Positions 36,970 to 45,261 of a stretch of 64,000 nucleotides of DNA are shown one piece after another (position 1 is the stretch's first letter; each line of letters begins with the position of its first letter). The translations under genes and the position numbers were made by a program. Location: positions 5,058,001 through 5,122,000 of the forward strand of contig NZ_CP118108.1 in assembly GCF_028747985.1 (NCBI RefSeq). Direction: 5' to 3'. The notes under the pieces are model-generated. The model searched no databases. It was not told the DNA's origin and saw only the letters and a list, made by a program, of their open reading frames with translations. Source of the stretch: Paenibacillus urinalis. GTDB taxonomy: Bacteria > Bacillota > Bacilli > Paenibacillales > Paenibacillaceae.

Positions 36970-37105
36970 AGAAAAAGGGAGCCGTGCTCCTACACACGAC
37001 TCCCTGCACAACATACCGCTGTAAGAGCGGTCGGCAGTGGGTGTAAGCTCAAGAAATAGACCGTGATCCTCACTCACAAAGGGCGGTCTATTTCTTTTTG
37101 TCTCG
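36970..37105 (+). ncRNA. Candidate RatA-like antisense antitoxin RNA
   Basis: Inferred RNA from the promoter at 36935-36963 to a strong plus-strand hairpin with arms AGAAATAGACCG and CGGTCTATTTCT followed by TTTTG near 37105. It would overlap the 3' end and untranslated tail of the convergent holin-like toxin mRNA, the same geometry as RatA and txpA in Bacillus subtilis. The ends are predicted only. Confidence 0.45.
36974..37003 (-). terminator. Terminator of the toxin mRNA
   Basis: GGGAGTCGTG paired with CACGGCTCCC (one mismatch), followed by TTTTTC on the minus strand. Confidence 0.75.
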
Positions 37106-37204
37106 GTTCACTATAGCAACGACGATGCTAACGACTAATCCGATCAGCGCTACGATGAGCGAGCCGAATTGTATCATTAAAGCCAATGCTTCGTTTACCT
37201 CCAC
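37088..37204 (-). CDS. Holin-like type I toxin (TxpA/BsrG-like)
   Basis: 38 residues: MEVNEALALMIQFGSLIVAL, then a continuing hydrophobic helix, ending VNRDKKK. The EAL-LMI-FG start, single TM helix and lysine tail are the pattern of putative holin-like toxins. GTG at 37204 is preferred since AGGAGGTG stands 7 bases before it; the longer frame to 37270 lacks a site. The TAG stop lies inside the hairpin at 37050-37105. Such peptides disrupt the membrane unless an antisense RNA blocks the mRNA; an antisense promoter and terminator are visible on the other strand. Confidence 0.75.
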   Translation of the reverse strand: MEVNEALALMIQFGSLIVALIGLVVSIVVAIVNRDKKK

Positions 37205-37270
37205 AGGCATCACCTCCTTGAATAGGAGACTAGCCGACCGCCTTATAGCCGATACTGTTGTACAAACCAT

Positions 37271-37279
37271 ATTATACCA
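37271..37279 (-). promoter_or_regulatory. Extended -10 promoter of the toxin gene
   Basis: TGGTATAAT on the minus strand, TG-N-TATAAT form, no good -35. It lies 67 bp before the GTG start and just past the adenine deaminase stop codon. Confidence 0.55.
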
Positions 37280-37297
37280 TCTAGAATTGCAGGTTGC

Positions 37298-39004
37298 TTA
37301 AACGATTAAAGAAACAATCTTACCCTCGTTTACATCTATTAGTCCGTGATCCGTAATTTTTAGCGCTGGGCTGACGGCGAGTGAATGCGTACTGAGCGAC
37401 ATAATCGGATTATAGTGCACATATCCGAGCGACAGCATCGCTTCACGCAGTTCCTTCACTTGATGGGCCACAATATGAAGCGGCTCCTCCGTCAGAATTC
37501 CGCCCACCGGCAGCTCCACATGAGACAAAATTTCTCCATTCTCCACCACACAGAATCCGCCTTGGCTATGGATTACCGTATTCGCTGCGAGCAGCATATC
37601 CTCTGGATTGGCCCCCACGATCAGCAGGTTATGATTGTCATGGGAATACGTCGTCGCGATGGCTCCACGCTTGATCGTATCGCCTCCAATGAGTCCAAAT
37701 GCATGATTTCCGTTCTTCTCGTAGCGCTCGAACGTAGCAATCAGACCATAGCCTGTATCTTCCCATTGCAGCACGCCGTCTTGAACCGTCACATCAACAT
37801 GCGCTTCCTGAGTGAAGGTCGAACCATTCTTGACCATCATGGCCCGTGCTTGATGAGAACCATCTGGTACATCCACCTTCACTGTCAGGTCTTCCAGGCT
37901 GAGAGGCGCAAGCTTCACACTGCTGTAAAAATGAGCAGGGAACGCCCCGGTCTCACTCTTCTGCACATCATTCTCGTATAGATCGAATACTTTCTTGCCG
38001 CCTTTGTATACCTGCTTGACATCAAATTGGTACAAGTCGGATACGAGTACAAAGTCCGCAACTTTACCAGGTGAGATACTCCCCCGGTCATCCATCTTCA
38101 TCCGCTTCGAAGGGGTATAGGTCGCTGCAAAAATAGCATCCTCCGGCTTCATGCCCATGCGGATCGCCTTGCGCACGATATGATCGAGATGTCCTTTTTC
38201 CACGAAGGAATCCGGCATGACATCATCCGTGACAAAGCAGAAATGAGAGGATACCGGATGATGAATCACGTAATCCATGACTTCCTGGGTCATGGACTTC
38301 TCCTGCAGCTCGATGAACATCCCTGCAGCAATACGTGCCTTCATTCCTTCAATACTCTGATGCGTATGATCGGAATCTACCCCTGCATAGATCATGCGGT
38401 GCAGATCAAGCCCCATCAGCTTCGGTGTATGGCCTTCGATGACGAGCTTGGGATAGTTCTGCTTCATATGCTTCAGAATGCGGTTTGTCTTGCTGTCCGG
38501 CTTGTTGATGACATCGACATAGTTCATGATTTCGCCAAGGCAGATAATCTCGCCTGTGGCCATCAGCTTGTCCATATCCTCGATCTCAATGCTGCCACCT
38601 GTCGTTTCCATCGGTGTAGCCGGAACGGAGCTTGGAATGGCATAGAACATATCAACCGTGCATTCCTTGCTCGCTTCCATCATCTCCGTTACACCCTCAA
38701 TGCCGAATACATTCGCCATCTCATGCGGTTCAGGTACAATCGTTGTGACCCCGCAGCGCAGCAGTCCGTAGGAGAACGTCGCCGGTGTTACCATCGTGCT
38801 CTCAATATGAAGATGGATATCGATCAGCCCAGGAATCATGTAATGGCCGCGGCCATCCACAATTTCGTTGGCGGTAAACATCTTCTCCCCGCGCGGTCCG
38901 ATATATAAGAACCGTCCGTCGCATACAGCCACGCTGCCCTCTTCAAACACTTTATAGTAACTATTGTAAATTTTTACATTCAAGATTAATTGATCTATTC
39001 TCAC
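37298..39004 (-). CDS. ade: Adenine deaminase
   Basis: 568-residue amidohydrolase converting adenine to hypoxanthine and ammonia. YMIPGLIDIHLHIESTMVTP has the HxH metal site; the GVDSDHTHQS and FVTDDVMPDSF segments hold further metal and catalytic residues; SISPGKVADFVLV precedes the C-terminal domain typical of the Ade group. The open frame reaches 39028, but there AAAAGGGG lies within it, 8 bases before GTG at 39004, which is chosen. It fits with the nucleoside hydrolases nearby, which would release adenine from adenosine. Confidence 0.93.
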   Translation of the reverse strand: MRIDQLILNVKIYNSYYKVFEEGSVAVCDGRFLYIGPRGEKMFTANEIVDGRGHYMIPGLIDIHLHIESTMVTPATFSYGLLRCGVTTIVPEPHEMANVFGIEGVTEMMEASKECTVDMFYAIPSSVPATPMETTGGSIEIEDMDKLMATGEIICLGEIMNYVDVINKPDSKTNRILKHMKQNYPKLVIEGHTPKLMGLDLHRMIYAGVDSDHTHQSIEGMKARIAAGMFIELQEKSMTQEVMDYVIHHPVSSHFCFVTDDVMPDSFVEKGHLDHIVRKAIRMGMKPEDAIFAATYTPSKRMKMDDRGSISPGKVADFVLVSDLYQFDVKQVYKGGKKVFDLYENDVQKSETGAFPAHFYSSVKLAPLSLEDLTVKVDVPDGSHQARAMMVKNGSTFTQEAHVDVTVQDGVLQWEDTGYGLIATFERYEKNGNHAFGLIGGDTIKRGAIATTYSHDNHNLLIVGANPEDMLLAANTVIHSQGGFCVVENGEILSHVELPVGGILTEEPLHIVAHQVKELREAMLSLGYVHYNPIMSLSTHSLAVSPALKITDHGLIDVNEGKIVSLIV

Positions 39005-39034
39005 GTCAGGAACCCCTTTTACAATCACCCTCCC

Positions 39035-39081
39035 AAACCCTCCCTGACAGGGAGGGCCCCAGAGGACTCTGCCCTCTGGAC
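39035..39081. other. Two adjacent GC-rich hairpins upstream of ade
   Basis: CCCTCCCTG-AC-AGGGAGGG and CCAGAGG-ACTCTG-CCCTCTGG, one after the other, in the 5' leader side of adenine deaminase. No U-tract on the minus strand after them. Could be leader structures or the remains of a terminator; a purine riboswitch core was looked for and not seen. Confidence 0.5.
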
Positions 39082-39224
39082 ACCCGGAATTGGCGGTTCA
39101 TTAGTTTAGTTCAAACTTGCTATGGTTACGATGGAGCGTGGAGCCGCGATGCGAGCTTGACTGACGAATATTTCCGTCAGGCCGCTTGGCCGCATGGCTC
39201 TTGTGCGTAGAGGCGCTTAGCCTT

Positions 39225-39535
39225 CGCACTTCGTCTGCTCGGCGGGGGGCCAGTGAAGCTTCGCTCTCTGTCCCCCAAGCGCGGAAAGATCTCTTTTGCC
39301 TCCGCACTTCGTCCGCTCCGGCGAGGCCAGTGAAGCTTCGCTCTCTGTCCCCCAAGCGCGGGAAGATCTCCTTTGCCTCCGCACTTCGTCCGCTCCGGCG
39401 GGGCCAGCGAAGCTTCGCTCGACTGTCCCAAAGTGCGCTAAATATCTCTTTTGCCTCCGCACTTCGTCCGCTCCGGCGGGGGCCAGCGAAGCTTCGCTCT
39501 CTGTCCCAAAAGTGCAAGAGCAGAGTGCCTTCGGG
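39225..39535. repeat. 78-bp GC-rich tandem repeat, four copies
   Basis: Units begin with CGCACTTCGTC at 39225, 39303, 39380 and 39458 (periods 78, 77, 78). Each holds CTCCGGCGGGG, then a near-palindrome GCGAAGCTTCGC (GTGAAGCTTCGC in copies 1 and 2), CTCTGTCCC and an AT-richer end CTTTTGCCTC. Copy 1 and the ends are more diverged. Open frames through it in several frames translate to Arg/Ser-rich repeats without ribosome binding sites, so it is taken as non-coding. The gene-free stretch 39005-39669 consists of the hairpins, this block, and an A-rich tail. Confidence 0.95.
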
Positions 39536-39594
39536 CTCCGCTTCCTCCGGTGTGTCAGCGGCATTCCTTCGTCATGCGACTGACACAAAGACGA

Positions 39595-39650
39595 AAGGCA
39601 AGAGACAAAAAACAAAAAATAAAAGATAAAAGATAAAAGATTAAAATAGG
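39595..39650. repeat. A-rich simple repeat
   Basis: Purine-rich tract with AAAAGAT repeated three times (about 39620-39642) after AGACAAAAAACAAAAAAT. On the minus strand it is a T-rich run just after the ATPase gene at 39670 and could act as the U-rich part of a terminator without a clear stem. Confidence 0.7.
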
Positions 39651-39669
39651 CTAAACCAAAATCAAAATA

Positions 39670-40731
39670 TTACTGCACAAGTACGAGCTTCTCCGGCGGG
39701 AAGATCAAATTCACTCTCTGGCCGCTCAGGTACGCGCTCTCCATCTCCTGGTTCGCGGTAAAGTCGCCCAGCTCAGTCTCCACTACATACTGGTAGCTGC
39801 GACCAAGATACGTGCTCACCTTCACCACACCCGGCAGTGCATTCGCAGGCAATTCTCCCCCATCTGCCGCAGTCACGATCAGATCATCCGGGCGGATTGC
39901 TCCTTTGCGCGCTCCCGGCGTAAGTGTGCCTGGGTTCTTCGTTGCGGTAAACTGACGGGCGCCGACACGCAGCGCGATCACTCCATCCTGCTCGCTCCGC
40001 TCATCAAACTCGACAAAGTTATGGAAGCCGATAAACCGGGCTACAAACTCGGTCGCAGGATACTTAAAGATTGTCTCGGGGCGCTCCAGCTGCTCCACAT
40101 TCCCCTTATTCATAATCGCCACTCGGTCGGAGATCGAGAAGCACTCCTCCTGGTCATGCGATACATATACTGTCGTAATCCCCAGCTCCTGCTGAATACG
40201 GCGGATCTCCACACGCATATTCACCCGCAGGTTCGCGTCCAGGTTACTCAGCGGCTCGTCGAACAAGAGCAGATCCGGCTCGATCACGAGCGAGCGGGCA
40301 ATCGCCACCCGCTGGCGCTGACCGCCCGACAGCTCCTGCGGCAGTCTTTTCTCAAATCCGGCCAGGCTGACCACCTCAAGAATACGCATCACACGTTTCT
40401 TGATCTCATCATCCTTGACCTTCCGCATCTTCAGTCCAAATGCAACATTCTCGTACACCGACAAATGCGGGAACAATGCATAGCTCTGGAACACAAAGCC
40501 AAAGTTACGCTTATTCACCGGCACCCGTGTGTAATCCTTACCGTCAAATGTAAATTTGCCGTCTTTGGCTTCCAAGAAGCCTGCGATCAGACGCAGTGTT
40601 GTCGTTTTGCCGCAGCCGCTCGGACCGAGCAGGGAGATGAGCTGTCCTTTTTCAAGCGCCAGATCAAAATCCTTGAGTATATAATTGTTGTCATAGGCTA
40701 CTGAGACTTTGTCTAAAGTTAGCAATGCCAT
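39670..40731 (-). CDS. ABC transporter ATPase (PotA/FbpC type) of the putative nucleoside importer
   Basis: 353 residues. Walker [11 protein letters not shown]-loop [22 protein letters not shown], signature [14 protein letters not shown], Walker B LLLFDEPLSNLD, His switch SHDQEECF, and a TOBE-like C-terminal domain. ATG follows CAGGAGGCAC. Last gene of a five-gene operon (SBP, nucleoside hydrolase, two permeases, ATPase). Sequence alone would allow polyamine, iron or other substrates; the built-in nucleoside hydrolase suggests nucleosides. Confidence 0.9.
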   Translation of the reverse strand: MALLTLDKVSVAYDNNYILKDFDLALEKGQLISLLGPSGCGKTTTLRLIAGFLEAKDGKFTFDGKDYTRVPVNKRNFGFVFQSYALFPHLSVYENVAFGLKMRKVKDDEIKKRVMRILEVVSLAGFEKRLPQELSGGQRQRVAIARSLVIEPDLLLFDEPLSNLDANLRVNMRVEIRRIQQELGITTVYVSHDQEECFSISDRVAIMNKGNVEQLERPETIFKYPATEFVARFIGFHNFVEFDERSEQDGVIALRVGARQFTATKNPGTLTPGARKGAIRPDDLIVTAADGGELPANALPGVVKVSTYLGRSYQYVVETELGDFTANQEMESAYLSGQRVNLIFPPEKLVLVQ

Positions 40732-40752
40732 AATCTGAAGTGCCTCCTGTCT

Positions 40753-41541
40753 TTAGCGTTTCGTGAAATAGGATAGACCCATCATCCGTTCAATCAAGAA
40801 CATAAATGCACCGGTAACGACCATCAGCAGCACGGATATCGCCGCGATCGTCGGGTCAAAATAATTCTCTACATATGTGAGCATCTGGATCGGCAGGGTG
40901 CTTACCCCGGGACCGGTCATAAAGACGGAAATGTCAACGTTATTAAATGATTCCAAAAAGGCGATCAGAATCGCGGCAATAATACCGGATTTAATGTTCG
41001 GCAGAACCACCTTGAAGAAGGTCGCAAACCGTCCTGCGCCCAGACTCAGTGCCGCCTCTTCAATCGCAAAATCGAAGTTCGACAGACTGGAGCCGATCAC
41101 CCGAATAATAAATGGCAGCATAATTACGGTGTGTCCAATCAGCAGTCCCGCATACAGCGGAAGCTGATACACGACGATTAAATAACGCATGAGTGTAAAA
41201 CCAAGTACGATTCCCGGTATAAGCACCGGGGACAAAAAGATCGCATTCAGTGCATCCCGGCCTTTAAACCGGAACCGGCTGATTGCATAAGCGGCCGGCA
41301 CGCCGATCAGCAGCGCGAGCACATTGCCCGCCAGCGAAATGATAACCGAGATCATAAAGGTTCGCACAAAGCTTCCTTGCTCAAAAATATTTTGATACCA
41401 CCTGAGGGAGAAGCCCTCCGGCGGAAATTTCAGCACCGTCCCCGGCTCGAATGAACTGGCAGCGATAATCAGAAGCGGGCCCAGCAGAAAGATGAAGACC
41501 ACAAGACTGATCAGGCTGAGCCCGATATTTTTCTCCCGCAT
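40753..41541 (-). CDS. ABC transporter permease (PotC-like) of the putative nucleoside importer
   Basis: 262 residues, six TM helices, EAA loop AIEEAALSLGAGRFATFFKVVLPNIKSGI. The frame is open to 41649, but ATG at 41541 (MREKNIGLSL) follows AAGGGG and begins only 5 bp after the upstream permease stop, so it is chosen. LRWYQNIFEQGSF is the typical loop after TM1. Confidence 0.9.
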   Translation of the reverse strand: MREKNIGLSLISLVVFIFLLGPLLIIAASSFEPGTVLKFPPEGFSLRWYQNIFEQGSFVRTFMISVIISLAGNVLALLIGVPAAYAISRFRFKGRDALNAIFLSPVLIPGIVLGFTLMRYLIVVYQLPLYAGLLIGHTVIMLPFIIRVIGSSLSNFDFAIEEAALSLGAGRFATFFKVVLPNIKSGIIAAILIAFLESFNNVDISVFMTGPGVSTLPIQMLTYVENYFDPTIAAISVLLMVVTGAFMFLIERMMGLSYFTKR

Positions 41542-41546
41542 GTTGT

Positions 41547-42368
41547 TTACCCCTTCGGATTTAATTTGTTCGCCGCCTTGTTCATTAGACCGACGACAAT
41601 AAACGTAATGACGATCATAATCGTTGCGATAACCGACGCGAGGAACCAATCGTTCAGCGTCATTGCATTCTGATACAGGAACGTGGATACGACCCGTTCT
41701 TTACCTCCCAGCAGCGCAGGTGTCGTATAGGCCGTCAAGCTGCCGACGAACACAAGCGTCGAGCCCAGCACAAGGCCCGGAACCGCCAGCGGGAACACGA
41801 TGCGTCTGAAGGCTGTAAACCGGGAAGCGCCGAGGCTCTCCGCAGCCTTGATCAGATCCGTATCGATATTCTCCAGCACACCCACCAGTGAAATAATCAT
41901 AATCGGCAGGAACAGATGCAAGAGACCAATCGTGATCGAGATCGGTGTATAGAGCAGGTCGAGCGGCTCATTGATCAGACCCATACCCATCAAAGCGTTG
42001 TTGACGAGTCCTTTGCGGCCAAGAATGATCATCCAGCTGAAGGAACGGACAACCGGGCTTGTCAGCATCGGGAAGATCGCCAGTGCAATCAGGATCGCTT
42101 TCTTACGAGCACTGCGCTTGGCAATATAGTAGGCTGTCGGAAATCCGAGCAAAATACATAGCACCGTCGTCAGCACACTGACCTGCAGCGTAGTCCACAG
42201 AATTTTCAGAAAATAAGTGTCTTGTAAAAAGTGTTGGTATCCCGCAAGTGTCAGGCTCCCATCCTGCACAAAGGTAGAGCCGATCGTCAGCACGATCGGA
42301 ACCACCATGAACAGCGTCAGAAACAGGAAACCCGGCAAGAGAAGGTAATAAGCATATTTATTCTTCAT
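41547..42368 (-). CDS. ABC transporter permease (PotB-like) of the putative nucleoside importer
   Basis: 273 residues, six TM helices (first one YYLLLPGFLFLTLFMVVPIV), EAA loop LIKAAESLGASRFTAFRRIVFPLAVPG. Its ATG follows directly on the TAA of the nucleoside hydrolase gene, so the two are translationally coupled. Confidence 0.9.
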   Translation of the reverse strand: MKNKYAYYLLLPGFLFLTLFMVVPIVLTIGSTFVQDGSLTLAGYQHFLQDTYFLKILWTTLQVSVLTTVLCILLGFPTAYYIAKRSARKKAILIALAIFPMLTSPVVRSFSWMIILGRKGLVNNALMGMGLINEPLDLLYTPISITIGLLHLFLPIMIISLVGVLENIDTDLIKAAESLGASRFTAFRRIVFPLAVPGLVLGSTLVFVGSLTAYTTPALLGGKERVVSTFLYQNAMTLNDWFLASVIATIMIVITFIVVGLMNKAANKLNPKG

Positions 42369-43310
42369 TTAAGAGGCTCCAATGGGTTTGTTAAGTGCTT
42401 CAATAAAATGTTCCAGAAAAGCAGCCTGATTCACTTCCTCGCAGACCAGTACATTCGCTTCTTGTCCCAGTCGATTCTGGAAGTCGCAGACCATCTGTCC
42501 ATCGCACAAGCGGCTTGCCGTTTCTACATCGACGTAATACGTATTTCTTGTTACCAAATCGGGATTCAGCGCTACCCCTACTGCAAGCGGATCGTGCAGA
42601 GCACAAGCACGGACTCCGTTCATTTGTTCATAGCGCTTGATGTAGATGGCTGTGCTCTGCGCGACATATTCCTTGATCGCAGGAATGGTGAGACGCTCAA
42701 TATGAGCTTCCGTCAGCAGCGTCTGCCGTGTCACATCCAGCCCCACCTGCGTCAGCTTAGGGAATCCGGCCTGCAGCACGATACGGGCTGCTTCAGGATC
42801 GGCATACGTGTTGTACTCTGCAACCGGTGTGACATTGCCCATGCCTTTGACAACGCCGCCCATGAAGATCACTTCTCTGACATGCTTAACGAGATCGGGC
42901 TGCTTGAGCAGCGCAAGCGCCAGATTGGTCAGGGGCCCTGTCATAATGAGTGTCACTTCGCCTGGTCTCTGCATTACCGTCTCGATGATACGGTCTGGGG
43001 CAAATCCGCTGTCCGCCTGCTTCTTGGCTGTGTACTCCTTGAGTGCTCCGCCTAGACCATCCTGTCCATGCACGCGGTGCTCATAATACGATTTGCGGAT
43101 AAGCGGGCTCTCCGAGCCGCGATATACAGGAATTTGATCGGCCTGCATGAACTCAAGTATTTTACATGTGTTCTCTGTAGCTTGATCCAGTGACACATTG
43201 CCGCATACGGTCGTAATGCAGGCAATGTCGTCTTTGCGAGTTTGAACCGCCAGCATGATGGCGAGTGCATCATCAATACCTGTGTCGACATCCAGCAGAA
43301 TCGGATTCAT
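42369..43310 (-). CDS. Inosine-uridine preferring nucleoside hydrolase, inside the ABC importer operon
   Basis: 313 residues. The N-terminal DVDTGIDDALAIML is the Ca-binding Asp cluster of the IUNH family (DTDxGxDDxxAI); LIMTGPLTNLALAL and FMGGVVKGMGNVTPVAEYNTYADPEAA complete the active site; HDPLAVG is the second Asp region. It splits nucleosides to base and ribose, probably in the cytoplasm since no signal peptide is present. ATG follows AAGGAGGAG. Being placed between the binding protein and permease genes, it points to nucleoside as the imported substrate. Confidence 0.92.
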   Translation of the reverse strand: MNPILLDVDTGIDDALAIMLAVQTRKDDIACITTVCGNVSLDQATENTCKILEFMQADQIPVYRGSESPLIRKSYYEHRVHGQDGLGGALKEYTAKKQADSGFAPDRIIETVMQRPGEVTLIMTGPLTNLALALLKQPDLVKHVREVIFMGGVVKGMGNVTPVAEYNTYADPEAARIVLQAGFPKLTQVGLDVTRQTLLTEAHIERLTIPAIKEYVAQSTAIYIKRYEQMNGVRACALHDPLAVGVALNPDLVTRNTYYVDVETASRLCDGQMVCDFQNRLGQEANVLVCEEVNQAAFLEHFIEALNKPIGAS

Positions 43311-43321
43311 AGGGCTCCTCC

Positions 43322-44362
43322 TTAGTTTGCAATTTCACGGTTCCAGCGGTCTGTCCATACAGCTGCATTGTTGTTTACAAACTCCATGTCCAGAAGCTTC
43401 AGCTGGTCTACAACGTCTGCACCATAAGTGATACCCTCTGCTTCTTCCTCTGTCAGCTTCACGTTCACGTTAACTGGGGAATCCACCTTGGCTTTGGCAG
43501 AAGCGGTCTGTACTTCCTCGCTCAGCTGCCAGTTAATGAACTCTTCTGCAAGCTCTTTATTTTTCGATCCTTTTACGACGTTCACTGTATTCATTACGGC
43601 ATACGCGCCCTCACTAGGTGTTACGAACTTCGCTTCAGGCACAGCAGCCTGGATATCCTTGAAGTACATTTCCATGATCGGTCCGCCCGCAATTTCCTCT
43701 TGAGCGAACATGTTCACATATTCTGAGGTTTGGCTGTAGAACTTCACCACGCCATCCTTCACTTTAGTCAGTTCGGCAAAAGCAGCATCTTCATTGAATG
43801 CGGTATTGCCAGCTACGGTGGATGCTGCATCAAGCACCATAGGTCCTGCTGTTGCCGTGATGTTCGGCAGAGTTAGATTTCCGGCGAATTCATCGCTCCA
43901 CAGATCGCTCCAGGATGTCACTTCGTTCTTAATCAGGTTCGGGTTATAGGCAATGCCCAGCTGTCCCACGGTGTAGGCTGGACCGTAATCCTCACCAAGC
44001 GGTGCTTTGGCAGAATCATAGATTTGTTCGATGTTCGGGATGTTCGCACGATCGATGGTTTCAAACAACCCTTCCGCAATACCTTGCTGTGCATAATAGT
44101 CGGACAGGAACACAATATCGACCTGTGAAGTTCCTTGACGGATTTTGTTAAGACGTTCTGCGTTGTTTCCGACCTCAACGACAATGTCAACGTTATGCTC
44201 TTCTTCAAACGGAGCGTATACTTGCTCATTGAAGAATTCTTCCGAGAAGCCCCAAGTCGATATGACCAGTTTTTCTTTTGCCGCTCCGCCGCCGTCGCCG
44301 CAGCCTGCTAGCAGCATGGAAGCTAGTGCAACACTCGTAATTCCTGTCAGTACCTTTTTCAT
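43322..44362 (-). CDS. PotD/iron-type solute-binding lipoprotein of the putative nucleoside importer
   Basis: 346 residues. The frame is open to 44443, but ATG at 44362 follows GGGGGAAA and begins a perfect lipoprotein signal, MKKVLTGITSVALASMLLAG then Cys. The mature part starts KLVISTWGFSEEFFNEQVYAPFEEEHNVDIVVE, the two-lobed PotD/AfuA-like fold. First gene of the operon, preceded by a leader with a small ORF and a terminator hairpin. It is not of the BmpA/NupN class usually used for nucleosides in Firmicutes. Confidence 0.9.
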   Translation of the reverse strand: MKKVLTGITSVALASMLLAGCGDGGGAAKEKLVISTWGFSEEFFNEQVYAPFEEEHNVDIVVEVGNNAERLNKIRQGTSQVDIVFLSDYYAQQGIAEGLFETIDRANIPNIEQIYDSAKAPLGEDYGPAYTVGQLGIAYNPNLIKNEVTSWSDLWSDEFAGNLTLPNITATAGPMVLDAASTVAGNTAFNEDAAFAELTKVKDGVVKFYSQTSEYVNMFAQEEIAGGPIMEMYFKDIQAAVPEAKFVTPSEGAYAVMNTVNVVKGSKNKELAEEFINWQLSEEVQTASAKAKVDSPVNVNVKLTEEEAEGITYGADVVDQLKLLDMEFVNNNAAVWTDRWNREIAN

Positions 44363-44417
44363 TGTAAATTTCCCCCTTAGAATCTTTTGTCTTTTGTAAT
44401 ATGGCCCAAAATGAAAC

Positions 44418-44461
44418 AAAAAAAAGAAAAGTATCCTTGTCAATGTACAAGAACACTTTTC
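44418..44461 (-). terminator. Terminator hairpin in the leader of the nucleoside importer operon
   Basis: Minus-strand stem GAAAAGT...ACTTTTC with inner CTTGT/ACAAG, then eight T. It lies between the DUF2294 gene and the binding-protein gene, 56 bp before the latter's ATG, so it either ends the DUF2294 mRNA or attenuates the importer operon. Confidence 0.8.
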
Positions 44462-44502
44462 TTCGTAAACAAAGAAATAGCGACACCCGCTTCTAAATTC
44501 AC
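44440..44502 (-). CDS. Possible 20-residue leader peptide overlapping the terminator
   Basis: GTG start at 44502 after a very good ribosome binding site (GGAGGAG, 5 bases spacing): MNLEAGVAISLFTKKSVLVH, stop TGA at 44440-44442. The stop falls in the loop of the terminator hairpin, so a ribosome reading to the end would cover the left half of the stem. That is the arrangement of a translation-controlled attenuator. It could equally be a chance ORF or a small protein with its own terminator. Confidence 0.4.
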   Translation of the reverse strand: MNLEAGVAISLFTKKSVLVH

Positions 44503-44586
44503 TGGTTCTCCTCCAGAGTAGATCCGAAGTTGATTGCCGTCATATATGGGAATTGATGAGTTGTAGACTCGATCTTCACCCTATTG

Positions 44587-44931
44587 TCAGGACTCTTCGC
44601 GCAGGATCAGCGTCGTAATCGCAATCTGCGTCGGAGCGTCATAATCTCTCAGCAATGCTTCTATCTCAAGGTTCATCTGCTCCTCAAGCTTGTCCCGAAA
44701 TATCTTCTTGTATAGAAGAGACATTCGAAAATCAACTTCCTGCTTGAGTTCAGGGGCTTCCCCTTCAAGAGCAGCCGAACGAGGTGAACGGCGGTGCTTC
44801 GCATAGAAGGTAACAATCCGATCGTCAACACTAGCCTTCAGGAGGGTCGTGCCGAATCCGAATAGCTCCTTAGATACTTCATTGTAAATCTGGCACATCT
44901 TCTTCTTGTTCTCGTTCGTGTCCAGCTGCAT
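44587..44931 (-). CDS. DUF2294-family protein
   Basis: 114 residues of the small cytoplasmic DUF2294 family (IYNEVSKELFGFGTTLLKASVDDRIVTFYAKHRRSPRSAAL, then VDFRMSLLYKKIFRDKLEEQM). Family function unknown. No membrane segment. It sits upstream of the nucleoside importer on the same strand and may share its transcript if the intervening hairpin is read through. Confidence 0.8.
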   Translation of the reverse strand: MQLDTNENKKKMCQIYNEVSKELFGFGTTLLKASVDDRIVTFYAKHRRSPRSAALEGEAPELKQEVDFRMSLLYKKIFRDKLEEQMNLEIEALLRDYDAPTQIAITTLILREES

Positions 44932-45147
44932 TCAGATACCACCTTCACTATTCGAAAGATACTACCGTACATTCGGACATCTCACAGGTTTGATTATACA
45001 TAATCATTCGGATTCAAGCAAGCGATAAGGAATATTTTACACAAAAGGTTATTAAAACACGAACATTGCCAAGGGTCATTTGCTTGTTTTATTCGGAGCT
45101 GCCAGATTCCTGTTATCAATGCCGACATATATAAGGTTCTTGATAAG

Positions 45148-45206
45148 AACAAGAAAACCTCCCATTAGTGCCCATAAATCTAGTGTGCCTCTAATGGAAG
45201 GTTTTC
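45148..45206 (-). terminator. Terminator of the DUF4261 gene
   Basis: AAAACCT-CCATTAG paired with CTAATGG-AGGTTTT; the minus-strand side is followed by TTTTCTTG. It lies in the 330-bp gene-free stretch 44932-45261 along with the dispersed motif at 45212. Confidence 0.85.
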
Positions 45207-45211
45207 ATTTA

Positions 45212-45233
45212 TGAATCCATTTCATAATACATT
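45212..45233 (+). repeat. Dispersed intergenic motif, copy E
   Basis: TGAATCCATTTCATAATACA, immediately after a terminator hairpin. Shares TTTCATAATAC with copies C and D and TGAATCCATTTCA with copy A. Confidence 0.7.
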
Positions 45234-45261
45234 CAATAAATATGGGCGTATTCCTGATCCT

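Noticed and set aside
38180..38908. 242-codon open frame on the plus strand
   Set aside because: Antisense to adenine deaminase; no support from motifs or start signals.
39005..39224. Purine riboswitch upstream of adenine deaminase
   Set aside because: Hairpins are present but none of the conserved purine-aptamer junction sequences was found.
39101..39629. Several overlapping open frames with repeated Arg/Ser-rich peptides
   Set aside because: They come from the 78-bp tandem repeat, exist on both strands and several frames, and lack ribosome binding sites.
42231..43055. 274-codon open frame on the plus strand
   Set aside because: Antisense across the nucleoside hydrolase and the start of the permease gene, both well supported.
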